From positions 32,440 through 96,439 of the forward strand of contig JAOVVO010000279.1 in the NCBI GenBank assembly GCA_028564675.1: DNA of 64,000 nucleotides. The letters are read 5' to 3'. Origin of the DNA: Onchocerca lupi (Eukaryota > Nematoda > Chromadorea > Rhabditida > Onchocercidae). Position 1 is the first letter of the stretch. Each line of letters starts with the position of its first letter. The notes beneath the pieces are model-generated. The model searched no databases and was not told where the DNA came from. It worked only from the letters and a program-made list of their open reading frames with translations. The translations under genes and the position numbers were made by a program. Shown piece after piece: positions 50,159-62,791 of this stretch.

Positions 50159-50647
50159 ACATGAATTCTGAGATGATTTAACTACAATGAAATCATCTCT
50201 CAAAAATCATATTTTGGGTATATTATAAATATTTTTAGAAAGGAAGGAGAGTACCAACAAACAAGAGAATGAGATAGAAGGAGGTTATGATTTAATAGCT
50301 CTATAGATAAGAAGAACAGGAAATCTTTCTCGAGCAATTATTCTGAGGAGGTGATCTTCGAGAATATTTATAAATGTAATTTTCAATGCATATTTGGTGA
50401 ATTATGCATATGTCGGAAAACCGAATAAAAGGTGATTCATATTAGCGTAATTAAAGTAGTTCTATCTTTCCTTGCTCATTTTATTTCGTAAAAAGTTAAA
50501 TATAGTAAGTGTCACTTAAAATTGTTGAGAAATGAGATGATTGATCGCACTATTGTAATAGACTAAAATTCAAATGTGATTTCAACATTATTTGAAAACC
50601 TAAACTATTTGATTTTGATTGATAATATCTCGAAACTTTTTTGCAAG

Positions 50648-51060
50648 TGTATTAATGGCCTCCAATACGGAATTTTAACTACCCGGTCTCAAGGTCAAAC
50701 TCATTAACGGCGCCAGATAAAACAATCATCAAAGTCGGTGCCCGCTTGATTGATGTGACCTCGTCTCGGGTTTCTGACACCCAGACAGCGCCAGGGGTGG
50801 ATGAAAACGGTATATAAGCGGCAGCCGACGATCCGAAATCATCAGATACAATAAACGGACGACGTTGACCCAACCGCCACCACCGCCATCTCCCTTTCCT
50901 TTTCTATTTTTATACGTTATTTTTATATATTCGTTGCTTATTGTGTGTCGCGTCAGCTAATACTGGACGACACCTCATGCGTTGTGTTCGAAGTAATAAA
51001 ATATTCAAATTACTTAGTGTCGTGAAGCAACCTCATCCAAACAAACCAAGTTTTACGACA
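50648..51060 (+). mobile_element. Probable solo LTR (BEL/Pao-like)
   Basis: A block clearly richer in G+C than its surroundings, beginning TGTATTAATGG and ending TTTTACGACA (TG...CA). It contains a good TATA box (GGTATATAAGCGG, TATATAA at 50811) and, about 180 bases further, AATAAA (50996), the internal order of an LTR: promoter, transcribed region, poly-A signal. No gag/pol remains beside it. Flanks GCAAG and GCACA are only a partial match for a target duplication, so the ends are uncertain. Class assignment is a guess from size and termini. Confidence 0.45.
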
Positions 51061-51696
51061 GCACATATGATTACTCTAATCTAGGTAGTGTAACTGTAGA
51101 AGATAACAATAGAATAAAGACGAAGGTATAGTTGTTACTGTTGGCATTTGTATGCTGACGTCATTACCATTTAGTCTTTTTTTCAAGAAGATTACATATG
51201 ACCTCCTGCTTTTTATCATTTATTGCATAAAAGTCGTCTCAGAAAGATATATTACTGAGCTAATCTAGCGTTATGACAAATGACAAATGAAAGAGGTGTG
51301 TCATGTAACAAAAAAGTAAGCCATTTGGAGGATAAAATTCAGACTTCAATACATATCTACTTTGTTTTCAAGAAATACTGTGTAAGGATTCATTTATTAG
51401 CTTTTTATTAAATAACTGAAATTCTAATCAAGTATGATTGAGCAAAATATCCTTAAAATACAGACATGTAAAATTTTATGACTTAAATGCCTTAATATTT
51501 GCAAAGCAAAAAAGAAAAGATGCAATGAGAAATAAGCTAAGTATCGCAGGGCTAGTATTTCTCTGAAAAATCATAAGCATCACTGAAATTTAAAGAAGAG
51601 ACATGGGAAAATTTTTCTTACCAGTATCAATATTTTCAAAGAAAGAACAAAAAGGACTTCGTAATTGCATTTGTAATTAAAAATACCGGACTCAAC

Positions 51697-54600
51697 TTAT
51701 GTGATTATTGGGAAAGCGTGAGCTTCAGTATTGAATACCCATTTATTCAAAGGCATGGTATTGTCGTTTGAAAAAGTGAGATACAAATATTTGAATGTTT
51801 CTGCAATTACAAAACTCTGCTGCACATCATCATGCACTACTTCTGCATTATATACATCTTTTATGCCGGAATATCTGAAAAATCCAAAAGTGAACTTCGC
51901 TGAACTGAGCAGTCATATATTTAAGTTAATATATTACTCAAATTTTAATTTTCAATCTCAATTTTTGAATACTTCAGGAAGCAAGCATGCAATAAAAATT
52001 GACTATAAGTAATTTCGAATACAAATTTAAACTTTCTGTAGTGCGAAAAAGAAACGGTCTGACGAAAGAAACCAGCTTTTTTAAGCTCTAATTCATTTCC
52101 TGAATTTTTTTATACTTTAACTATAGCGAAAAGTAAATATTTTCGCAAAGAGATACATAGGAGTAGAGGGGGTTTCGAATGTTCTGTAATACATGTCAGA
52201 ATGTTGCTAAGTCTTTGAAATACAGTGCTGATGGCATCAATCAGAAACTCACCCTCCGGTTGTTCGACAATATTTTTCAATATTTGTGGCAGCTATCCAA
52301 CACCATTCCCTATATTTATTCTTTCGTGTTACACGCCATAGATAAAACCATCCCTCAATCACCTAAAACTGAATCAGTTAACAAAGTACTCCTAAACTTG
52401 TCAAATATTTTTCCTGAATGTGTAATTTTAATAAGATTAGAAAAAAGAGAATAATTCTAACTTCAGGCCGAAGGATGTAGTATTTCTCTCTATCGCTTAT
52501 CGCCATGCCCTCTATTTCATCTGTGAATCGAAATGATTCAGGACCAATACCGATGGCTGTAAATTAATTATATTTAGCAATTGCAAATAAGTTATTTTCA
52601 GATTATCTAAATTTTAAAGGAGAAACATGCAGGAAAAACAAAAGTATTACCAGTTCTAATATATGATTCATGACACGTATTGGCAATTTCTTCCGCAAGC
52701 TTTAACGTATCACTGCGTCTTTTAACATCATTTTCATTTAAGGCTTCGAGGGCAAGCAAACCAACAATGAAACATGCCAAATGATCCATTTTGTGTACTT
52801 CACGTTTTCCTTTTAGCTCTGAAGCATGCTTGTTTTCGAAAATTTTTCAACATATAAGATGTAATTTGGTGAAGAATGAGAAAATAAGTATTGAAAACTA
52901 CAAACAGTTTTAGTTTATTTTCTGATGCAATGATTAATTACTGTTCGATGTCGTTACTAATAAAATTCTGCGAAATCTATTCATTTTCAAATGAAAAACA
53001 AAAGAAAAAAAAATAAAGTTACTAACCAATAAAATATGCGAGATGATTTTGCCTCGAATAACGTAACAAATATTTTTTAATTGATGTTAACGCTACATCA
53101 TACATTTCTTTGTACACTGTATCATTTTTACCGGATCTAAGCCATGATTTCAGAAGATATTCATAGAAACTATCACCCAATGCACCAACTGAGACATGTT
53201 CTGAACGAAAGCATAAATTGAAATTTTAATTACACTAACATAATATGTTATGAGAATAGATCAAAAGGAATGAAACAGAGGTTAGTTGTCGATCTCTTTA
53301 ATAAGATGAATTTGTAAATATAGCTGCGTATAATCGTATTATTATCGCAATTAAAAGTTACACTGAATGAACGACAATCCTGAGAACAGCTATTTATGAA
53401 ATAAGTTGATTGAATTTTATGGAAAAACTTACTGGGGCCCCACTTTCCAGATTTTGGATGCAAATAATTCGGATAAAGACCATCTTCCGTTTTTACAGAA
53501 AGTATCACTTCTCGTATACGTGCAACCTATAAGTTGAAATCAAAAAAGCAAAATGAGACCAAGAGAAATATTGCATTGAAGAAAGATCAATAAACTAGGA
53601 ACCCAGCTCACATTTCCAACAACTTACACCGAATTCATTAAATGATTTTTTTGTTTTTGTTTTTGTTTTTGTTTTTGTTTTTTTTTTTGAGGAACATTAA
53701 AGAAAAACCTCGAACCATAAAATGTCCACTGTTCAAGTATGTTTTTCATAATCTTTTCTAAAAAATAATGCAAATAATACACATATAAATATTGCAATTG
53801 TGTCAGTGCAATATATAATCAGCATACTCAATATGCAGTGCAACCATTTTTCGAATTCGAAGCTATATTCCCTCCCAAAACATTAAACATTACTTCAATA
53901 AATCAGTTCATAAAAGCAAAGCTTCGCTTTTACGAAAGCAACAATATTTAAAAACGAACCTTGTTAGAGTAAATGAAATTTTGAGTGAGCTGAGATAAAT
54001 AATCGAATTCCAATTGCAAAGAACCAAATTCCGACAATACTGAAAAACCTCCATTGATCCAATCCCAATTATGTGAACGTCCCGAAATAGGATTAACTAA
54101 CGCGTAAGGTATACCAGTTGGTGTCTCAAAAGCTGGTAGCAATATATTTGCAACATCAGTTGCCTTTTGTACATACATCTGTAATAAAATCAATTTATAT
54201 GAACTTCACTGTAATGCGATATCATTCACTTATTGTACATACATCATACAAAAGTCTGCTGAATATTTATTGCTAGACACAAAAAAATATGAATTCCTTA
54301 CACTCTGATATACACATCATAATTCTCAAATTACATGATTATGGCAAAACGATAGTTAACTTATGAGGAAAAGATAGAGAATGACAATTTATTTTTCTTT
54401 CAATGAGTTATTTTTAAAGAAAAGATTCATTTCTCATTATTTATGTTCCTTAGAAGATGATATGAAAATGATTAAATCAGCAGTTACTTTATCTCCAGTT
54501 AATGCATATGCAGCCAATAAACCTCCAATGAAACGAATATTTGTCTCGAAAACAGATATGTCAGCAACCTAAAAATAAAAAGGAATTCAGAATAAACCGA

Positions 54601-56987
54601 AATAAATAAAGTGAATAATAACACTTTGCCTCTAATTTAATATAATGGATGACAAATTGCTTTATAAAGATTTGTCTATTTTCAGTAATGATTTTTTTTC
54701 CAAATTTTCAATGGTGAAGACTGAGATGCTTCGATGGCACTGGTAATAAATATCACCATAATCATAAATGTCCGGAAATTCAGTGCAACTTAGCTTTGCA
54801 AAAGCCCTGACGGTGAATAAATCTCCTCAAAAAAAACTTACTATACCAGTCTAACAAATGTTCAATTAGTTCCATGCTTATTTCAGGAAAACAGCAATAT
54901 CTTGGAAGCAAGTCAATCTTTGTGCTTATAAATCTCTAGTGTCGACCTTTCTAATCTATTTTGGAGAAAATGATCTTCTATGAGATCAAAGACCAACTGC
55001 AGAAATTTTAAAAATGTTTACTCTTTCTCAAAATTCTCCTAAGCCTAGATATACTATCTTTTTCTTACTATTTAAAGAAAAAAAATGATTTAAAACTTGT
55101 TTGAAAATTAAATATTTTCACTTCAGATCCTCGAATTATCTAAACCAATATTTCAATATATTTTTTAACACAAATGAGTCGACGTGATCATGGAATTGAG
55201 GTGCAAAAACTTACAGAAACTTTCAGATCGAAAAATTTTTCCACCCAATTTCGACCTTCCTCATACTCATCTTTCAGCCCCATAATATATAAGGTATCAA
55301 GTGCATCCACAATGGTCGCACCCAATTTTCCGCTGCCAAATATTGATGCACTATGCCCAGAATGTGACAAAGGTTTCAATTCATTGAAACCCCATGCATA
55401 TTTCCGATAATTTGACCAAGCAAATTTGGTCATCTGTAATAGGAAATGTGAGTTACTAACGACGATTCAGGCCATAATTTTAAAATTTGCTGTAAAATGA
55501 TTCACATGAATTAAAAAATAAAATAAAATAAAAGTACCCAGTTCTGATTATTCTACTTCAACTTTTAAATAGAGATGAATTTTTTTTCAAAAGTCGATAC
55601 CTGCTAAATAACAGTCTCAGCATCAAAAATTTTGAAGAAATATTCTTCTTATTAGTGCAAACAGTTCAAATAAACAAATGTAGAAAACTTTATTAACTAA
55701 TTTGCTTCATTTTGTAGTGTCGCGAAAAACCCAAAATTCCTAATTTTTAGTTGAACAGCGATATTTCTTCCTGTGCCATTCTTATTATAAAAATACAATT
55801 TTACTAAAGCAGTAAATAAAATTATCAGATTTCTTGGCAAAATATGTGTATTTAGTAATTTTAATTTCATAATTTATGCAGATTTTATTACAAAACCATT
55901 TTTCACAAATCTAATCTGAATAGCTTACTACAGTATAATAGGAGTGAAACATTACAAATTTCAGAGAAAATGAGATATGTTCCCGGAAGCATCAAAAAAG
56001 CCAGAAAAATAATTAAAGAATCCGTTCAAGTTGAGTGAGCTCAGTACTAACAGCCCAATCACAAACTAAATCGGAAGTTTATAGATCGCATTACAAATTT
56101 CTCCAGCAATATATAGTTGTGTTCAGCATGCGAAGAATATAATGTAATGAACGCTCAGCGAATCCTGATGTTTTGTTCATTACAAGTTTTATTTAATTTT
56201 CTGGTTTCTTAACAAGAACAGAAATTTGTAATATCTTGCATTTCTTTGTTTCTTACACGTAGTCGTAGTTTCAAATAATTGCCTCAGAATCTTGCAAATT
56301 TTGAAATTTATACATTAATTATGAATTGACGCTGCTCAGCAGATTTGGCATCAGATTCGTCGTCCACCTTTGCTACTTCTTCAGCGAAATGAGATCTCTC
56401 CAATTCAAATTCATGCTGTCGCACCTGAGCCAAAAAACGACTCCTATCAGTTTCGAATAATCGTCCAGATCTGAAAGAATTGAGGTATTCATTTGGTTTT
56501 TCAAAAATAAAAGGACTTTTGAAGTTTCTTATTAAAAACGAACAATAAATATTGAGCTATTAAACTAAGCGAAATCGCTCGACCATCAGCATAGAAAGCC
56601 GGATTTACACAATTATCATTTATTGCGCGCTGCTCTTTGAATATCCGCGTTAGGGTTTATTTCACGGTTAGATTCCAATACTTAGTTCCATGCAAACTTA
56701 TTAAGTTGATACATGGTGTAATGTCTTCACATCTTGTTAGAATTTCTTATTTCTAATATGCTTCCGTGATATTTAAATGCAGATAAAGTCGATGTCTAGT
56801 TGATTTCTCTAAGAATTTATTATAGCTAAATCGTACCATAAGCAGAGTTTTCAGTTAATGTATAAGAATATATTAATGACCTGAAGAAGCTATCGTCACT
56901 AGATGGCAAATAGTAGAGCGAAAAAAGGAATGAGAAGAAAACGATTACAGCGATAAGAGGTGATTTCCTCCAGTAATGGACGACCAT
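51697..56987 (-). CDS. Class I alpha-1,2-mannosidase, Golgi type (glycoside hydrolase 47)
   Basis: Exons: 56987-56881, 56470-56314, 55433-55215, 54568-54488, 54178-53960, 53526-53433, 53200-53027, 52818-52651, 52556-52462, 52362-52253, 51874-51697; 533 residues. Trims Man9 to Man5 N-glycans in the Golgi. N-terminus is a type II anchor: MVVHYWRKS, then a hydrophobic stretch SPLIAVIVFFSFLFSLYYL (about 9-27), then a helical stem. GH47 landmarks: YAWGFNELKPLSHSGHSAS, GATIVDALDTLYIMGL, SVFETNIRFIGGLLAAYALTGD, GLYPNYLHPKSGKWGP, VSVGALGDSFYEYLLKSW, NTCHESY, GPESFRF, YYILRPE, VYNAEVVHDDVQQSFVIAET and FNTEAHAFP, whose Thr is the calcium ligand in this family. All splice phases agree. Start ATG lies 12 bases behind TTTTCAG (trans-splice candidate). 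Similar to human MAN1A; which nematode mans paralogue is unknown. Confidence 0.95.
53649..53690. repeat. (GTTTTT)n microsatellite
   Basis: Four to five hexamer units GTTTTT followed by a T run, in the intron 53527-53959 of the mannosidase gene. Confidence 0.9.
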
Positions 56988-58565
56988 ACTCCATCAGCTC
57001 TGAAAATTTAATTTCCTGAAAGCTAGGAAACTTTGTTGAAGCAACAACAAGATTCCAGTTTTTTTTTTTTTTTTTTTGCGTCAATATTTTACTCCACAAA
57101 GAGTACAAAAAACGAATGGACGAATGGATGAAATGATAAGATTGCCATCATAACGATATCTCCGCAACGGAAAATGCTCGGGCAGTTGTGTCATCAATAA
57201 CATAATGCTCCATTTTCTATTCTTTTCATATGGCAGAAACACAAAAACACTGAAGGATATTCTTTGATTTTATGCAGCGCGTCAGTTGATTTATATGAGT
57301 ACATTAGGATGGACATTCTCTCTTATTTTTCCATTGCAAGAACTTAAAAACTTCTCCATGTTACCATTGTCCAATGATATCAAAAGTAATAGATAGATGC
57401 CATTTATGTGATAATGATCATTAGCAACTGCATAATAGTAAATCAGCCCTCATTTATTCTTGCATTTAATGCCTTTTATAAGTAGTGATAACTTTGAAAT
57501 GTTCCTTATCCAAAGCTGTTTTCTATCAATGTCACATGAACAGGCCAAGTTCCGACTCTCTGACCAGCTGATGTCTAAAGAGAATGGAAAAAAAAGAGAG
57601 AGGAAAAAGAAGACATCAATATTAGTTATCCCATCCATTCACATCTCAATAAATGAACATTCTTTGTACGTAAAGAAATCTCACCTGAAGGCGTTCCGTG
57701 TATTAATTGTTGCAATCAGCTCCACTTTATTGCACTTCCCCAGCTGATTTGAATATTATGCGACTAGACTGATTATTGTGAGGAATTCGCCGATCTTCGG
57801 TCACTTCGTATTCAAGCAACGGCACTCGTCACTACAGTCGACAGCATGCATGACTCTTTGAACAAAGAGTCAGCTGTCATCACTATCGGAAAATTGTAAA
57901 TAATGACTGATCTATTCAAAAGCATCATGGCCCGTGAACGTGTAATAGGGCCGCGTTTGAAGAAGTTGTGAAGAAGGAGGTGCACATCTGAGATACGGAA
58001 CTTGCAGATGAGAATCTTCAGTCGTCACTCGGTCTTTGACGAGGATTTAGGGATTGTTGTGCAGGAATGAGTAGATGTTCTGCTTGGTCTATTATTAGGA
58101 TGTGTGGATGTACCGTTATAATGATTTGATGTTGTGTTTAGGTGCTATGATAATTTGGCATTATGTTGCTCTGATCCTATATCTGGATGTCCATTCAAGA
58201 CATTCATATTTGTTTGAGTCGATTTTTCTGAATTATTAAATTAATTCATTTAATACTGTATTTATTTTTTGAATGCTATTAAATTATCCATATTTTTAAG
58301 CATGAAAAGATCATTATAAGTTCCGTAACAAATAAACAACTGCTAGCATATTTAGTTCAAAAAACTTTTAGTAATGTATGTCATTAGCAGTACTGATCTT
58401 GATGAGCATTCTTTGAATAAACTACTGTGTTGATTTTGGGAAATGAACCATGAAATGTTTATAGATAAAATCTTCAAAGAAGTTTTTGCAAAAATCTACA
58501 AAAAATCTATTCAGAAAAGTGACTTCATATACACAATTATATACAATCATATCTTACTATATTTA
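56988..58565. other. Interval between mannosidase and the CTD-phosphatase-like gene
   Basis: Mannosidase 5' flank with a T run (57058-57077), then low-complexity sequence. Near 57840-57878 is a strong interrupted hairpin, in a less A/T-rich patch (57780-58060). Short ORFs here were not convincing. Confidence 0.5.
57840..57878. repeat. Interrupted inverted repeat centred on TGACTCTTTG-AA-CAAAGAGTCA
   Basis: Inner arms TGACTCTTTG and CAAAGAGTCA (10 bp, 2-base loop) are extended by outer arms GACAGC and GCTGTC, separated on the left by a 5-base bulge. The TGACTC/GAGTCA ends resemble AP-1/bZIP half-sites, so it could be a binding site as well as a hairpin. Confidence 0.85.
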
Positions 58566-61500
58566 TCACACTATATCACAATATGGGAGAGGAGGCAGTA
58601 AGTCACGTATTCGATACCTTGCTCGTAATATATGACGCACATCGTTTTTCTAAAAAATCTTGGATTTTCTTAGCAAAATATCAAGCACTTTAATAATTCT
58701 TCGTTCTTCTTACATGGCACCCAGATATATTTCCTTTGTAAATAAAATAAAATAAATGTCAAAATATACTTATTTTTCATATTCTTCAAATAACATGTAA
58801 TATAAGCCAACATATTTTTCAGTCAAAAGCATGCTATCTTAGGATAAATCTAAATTTGCTACCTGATTAGTAATTTGTTCCAGAAACGGTATTAGTTTTA
58901 ATAATTCCTGGTCGTCTTGTTGGAAAAACCAACTTTCGATAGGTATACCGTTATCAATTTGATATGCAAATGATTGTAAAGAATTGTCGATAATTATTGT
59001 TTTCGATAGATCTCTACCCAGAATGGTCAAATCTTTGATATAATTTCCGTATACGAATACACAGTGCTCTCGGAAGAGTCGATGACGTATTAATCGCTTT
59101 CCAGGATCGAGCAGATTCTGCAAAAATATTAGTAATAATTTGTTCACTAACTTACGGCAAGCATATCCTTATTTGTATGACTTTTTTTTTTCTAACGGGT
59201 AATTCACTCTGTATTGTCTATTAAGAAATATTGATAGAAATTTTCCATCTCTACTAGTCTCATTTGCAGCTAATCACCTAATGCGTATTACGTTTGCAAA
59301 TCACCAGTATACTGTCAATCCTCAAAATATTTGAATTTCCTTGTTCTTCTTTCTTCTTGATAATATCAAGCTTCATTTGTATTTTGAGGGTTAAAATTGC
59401 GGCGCTAGGGTACAAAACTTTTATTAGGCTTCAAAATTTTAATGATTTGAATATTTTATAGTTCTTTCGAATCCGAAAAAAGAACTCAAAACTATGAAGT
59501 AGTTACACATTGTTTTAAAAATCTCGAACAATTCACCAAAAGTTTATCAGCATAAACACGTTTGCTTGCTGTAAATAAGATGATTTCAAAGGATCGTGAC
59601 AATCGTTCCAAAAATTCTTGCAGGTGTGGCCTTACACGAACGTAAACCTTCAATATAGCATAAAGAATTCAAAATTTTGAAATTTAGTGGATGTAACACT
59701 CAAATGTAAATTTAAATATAACACTTGTGACACTCAAGTTTAAATATAACACAGTTTTTGAGGACTTAAATTTTCTTCAATGTCATTATCTGTTATTACT
59801 GAATATCAATATTTATTATTGGTAATAGTTAATTTTGCATTATTACTGGTAATAATTATTTTGCCTTTTGGTGTATTTAGTCTCCAGAATTTGCTGTATT
59901 TCTTTTAGTTAATATTCGTGATGTGGTATTTTTTTTTATTTCATTAATATGTGCATATTAATGAATCAAATAAAGCGAGTAATAAGATGTATTAACCCTT
60001 TCTGTGAATAATATCAGCAGTGAATGTGGTGACTAAATGCACCAAACTATTTGCAAGTTGCAAAATAATATTACAGTCGTAATCTTAATGGAGATATGTT
60101 CCATAAGCATAACCATCTGAATATATTATCCAGTAATGATTTCATTCGTTGTTATTTTGCATTTACAAAAATTAAAAAAAAAAGTCTTAATATTTAATTA
60201 TTTATATTTATGCCCTTTCATATTGCGCAACTCTTATCAGATATTTTACGCATTTCTTCCTCTATCACAAAAAAAAATGCGGTTTTCCAATATTTCTGTG
60301 CATATTTTGATGTAAATTTTACGGTTGAGTCCTATATACCGTTTTGAAGCAGGAATTATATTTGAATGTAATTTTAACTATATATTTATTAGAGAAGTTT
60401 AAGGTAAAAAATGGTTCAAGAATGTTTTATCTGTCTCTAAAATGTTTAGATTTGTATAGCTAATCTAATGAGTAATGATAAAAATGCTTTTTACTTACCT
60501 GATAGGTATTTTCTTGAAAATGCACCGGAAATGATAAAGAAGCATCGGGTAATTCGGTTAAACTGCAATGCACCAGTGTCTCATCCTGCAGTACATTATT
60601 TTTCCATAATTTAGATATTGTTTGCCGCTGCTTGTAAATTTATTGTTGTCGATCGTTTGTTCTCAAGAAACTTTGTACCAGAAAATCGCAATGTTAAAAA
60701 ATAATGTTTTGGAGATGTTATATAAATTTTGTCAAATTTTGAATTGTATATTATAGAGTAACAGTCACAAAATTTATTGAGCAGTAAAATTTCAGAAACT
60801 GACCAAATCGAGAACTAGAGAAAATTCTGGCGTTGAGCGTGTCCGAAGTGGTAGCGCTGGACATCGATAACGCATTTCGTCACTAAGTGGCGGTAAGTGT
60901 CGCAATAAAAATATTCTGTAAAGTAACAATCTTATTATTGAGATGAGTCGCGAAAATAATTTATTCGGTTTGATTTAAATTTTTCTTTCCAAATCATAGA
61001 AAATAAAACTTCTCCCACAGAATTTATCTATGAGATGAGAATTTTTAAACTGGCTTAATATCGAAATCAACTTCTACCTTCCCCCTTCCCTTTTAGAAAG
61101 ACTAGAACTACTGCAACCAAAAATATGGGGACCATATTAAAAATAGTAACACGAAATTTCTCCCGATAATGCTGCATAAGTTGGTTGTAATGCATCGAAA
61201 AGTTTTTTTTTTAGGAATTCGATTTGTATTTATGTATAAAATATTATGAAAGAGATGATCGTAGACAACAATAGACGATACCATTTTGGATGCATCGCCA
61301 GCTAAGCGTAAAATAAAATGATATTTGAAGGTAAAAAATGAGTAAAAAAGAAAGTAAACTAATTAGTCTCAGTAAATAAGATGGAAGATGAATAACTGCC
61401 GTAAAAGTTTTTTGCTCTTACGTCTTTTGCCGAACGGATTACATCAATAAATAGCTGTACCATGATAAAAATGATAAAAGTAAGAACTCACGAATCGGCA

Positions 61501-61691
61501 TCGATGACTGGATAAACATGTCGAAATGCCTCAGTTTCAGGAGTGCTGCAAATAATTGGTGTATCAGTTACATCATCTTGTTGCTGTCCGTTTGTACTGA
61601 TGATGGAGATATCTCGGCGCAGCTCCTCCGAAGAGGAGCTTCTCCTCTTCCGTCCTTCTTTCGAATTCAGCAAAGCTCCTATGTTAGCTAT
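58566..61691 (-). CDS. CTDSPL2-type FCP/SCP phosphatase, 5' end not located
   Basis: Exons: 61691-61492, 60915-60804, 60585-60499, 59647-59537, 59117-58863, 58649-58566; about 283 residues without the missing first exon(s). HAD-type protein phosphatase; relatives act on phosphoserine of RNA polymerase II CTD or BMP-pathway Smads. Seen: basic Ser-rich GRKRRSSSSEELRR, LPPLSDEMRYRCPALPLRTR, STPEFSLVLDL|DETLVHC with the catalytic DxDxT split across an intron, VRPHLQEFLERL, EIILFTASKRVYADKLL, RHRLFREHCVFVYGNYIKDL, GRDLSKTIIIDNS, NGIPIESWFFQQDD, and tail DVRHILRARYRIRDLLPPL. This matches CTDSPL2 rather than the small CTDSP1/2/L. Exon 61691-61492 is open in phase 0 with no ATG, so an upstream coding exon must exist beyond 61691. 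Confidence 0.9.
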
Positions 61692-62791
61692 CTGAAATTA
61701 CCAATCTTTTATCATCGTTGATATCACTGACAAACATGAGCAGAATAGTATATTGATGATATGATAGCATAACAAGTTACTAGTGAACAACGATAATGAT
61801 GACCTCCTATATTTTCCTGCATAAATTATGAGGGAGGACAGATCGCAAAAGAGAAAGCAAAAAATAGCAAATCTCGAACATCTGCACCAACGCAACATTA
61901 TTGCAAGTTCGAAAAAGGTACACTAGAGAGAAGGGGCTGTTGCTGCAGCAGTCAGTCAGCTGGCTCTTGCAATCGCCAAGCAGGCAGTAATAGCGGCAGC
62001 ATCAGTCATCCATCGATCGATTGATGTATATACATACTATGCTATATTGTTGCCTCTACGACCCACCAAATATTGGCGATCGATCCAGTACCTATTGATC
62101 GATCGATCGATCGATCGACCCTAAGAAGTATGACTGGCTGCACTTGCATATTATTTCTTTTATGTTTACCACATATATGTATCCTTGCAGCCTGCATGCT
62201 TACTTGTCTGCATGTTTGGCAATTGGCAGTATCGCTCTGGTCGGCATCCCTTCATCCTGTCTCATCCTTTGTCGCCTCCTCGTCATTTTGTCAGTGTCAC
62301 TCTTCAGTTGGTATGCTCCCTTTGCCGCCTATACTAATACGCTATTCTCTCTACAAAAAAGCTAAATTGAATGAATGCTCATATCTTCCGAAAAATTTAT
62401 TGATAGTTGCTGGAAATATTGATATTTCATTTCTAAATCATCTTAATGAACAATATTCATGGTACCAGAATTCAGCACAAAAAAGAGAACTGACATATTC
62501 GTCGAATGTGATCAATTAGATTTCATAGTGGTACATATCTGTATTTCATAATTAGAAATACTAATGGGACTGCGATATTATACAGGCTGGGAAATCTTGA
62601 TGTGTTTCTATTAACTTGATTTAGTTTATCTCTGTTGATCGTGATGAGCTTTATTTGGAGCGCAGAGATGACCTTTTTGCTGTACTCGAATTGTAGCGTT
62701 GTAAAACCTAGCAAGAAAAACTATATCGTTGGATTAACTGTCCATTTTTTACTCTTTTTCTTTAGCTTGATGAACGAAGTTTGATTTGAAG
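61692..62791. other. Divergent region between CTDSPL2-type gene and CDC6-like gene
   Basis: Should contain the first exon and promoter of the CTDSPL2-type gene, which I could not fix. Includes a (GATC)n tract at about 62096-62119. The 148-codon plus-strand frame across 62073-62519 looks spurious. Confidence 0.5.
62096..62119. repeat. (GATC)n microsatellite
   Basis: Six tandem GATC units; self-complementary, so able to extrude as a hairpin. Shorter CGATCGAT runs flank it at 62013-62024 and 62078-62088. Confidence 0.95.

Larger units (their letters stand above)
50076..51696. other. Convergent gap between SNX1 and alpha-mannosidase, containing an LTR-like block
   Basis: SNX1 3' UTR on the left, mannosidase 3' side on the right. 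The middle is occupied by the LTR-like element at about 50648-51060. No host exon recognised in the rest. Confidence 0.5.

Noticed and set aside
51731..52012. Plus-strand open frame of 93 codons
   Set aside because: It lies antisense to the last mannosidase exon (51874-51697), whose conserved DDVQQSF and FNTEAHAFP account for the openness.
52179..52454. Plus-strand open frame of 91 codons starting MFCNTCQNV
   Set aside because: Antisense to mannosidase exon 52362-52253; no splice or homology support.
57460..57747. Plus-strand 95-codon frame
   Set aside because: No homology, low complexity, no splice context.
62073..62519. Longest uninterrupted plus-strand frame (148 codons), Cys/Ser/Leu-rich
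   Set aside because: Crosses the GATC microsatellite, has low-complexity composition, no domain, and sits in the promoter interval between two head-to-head genes.
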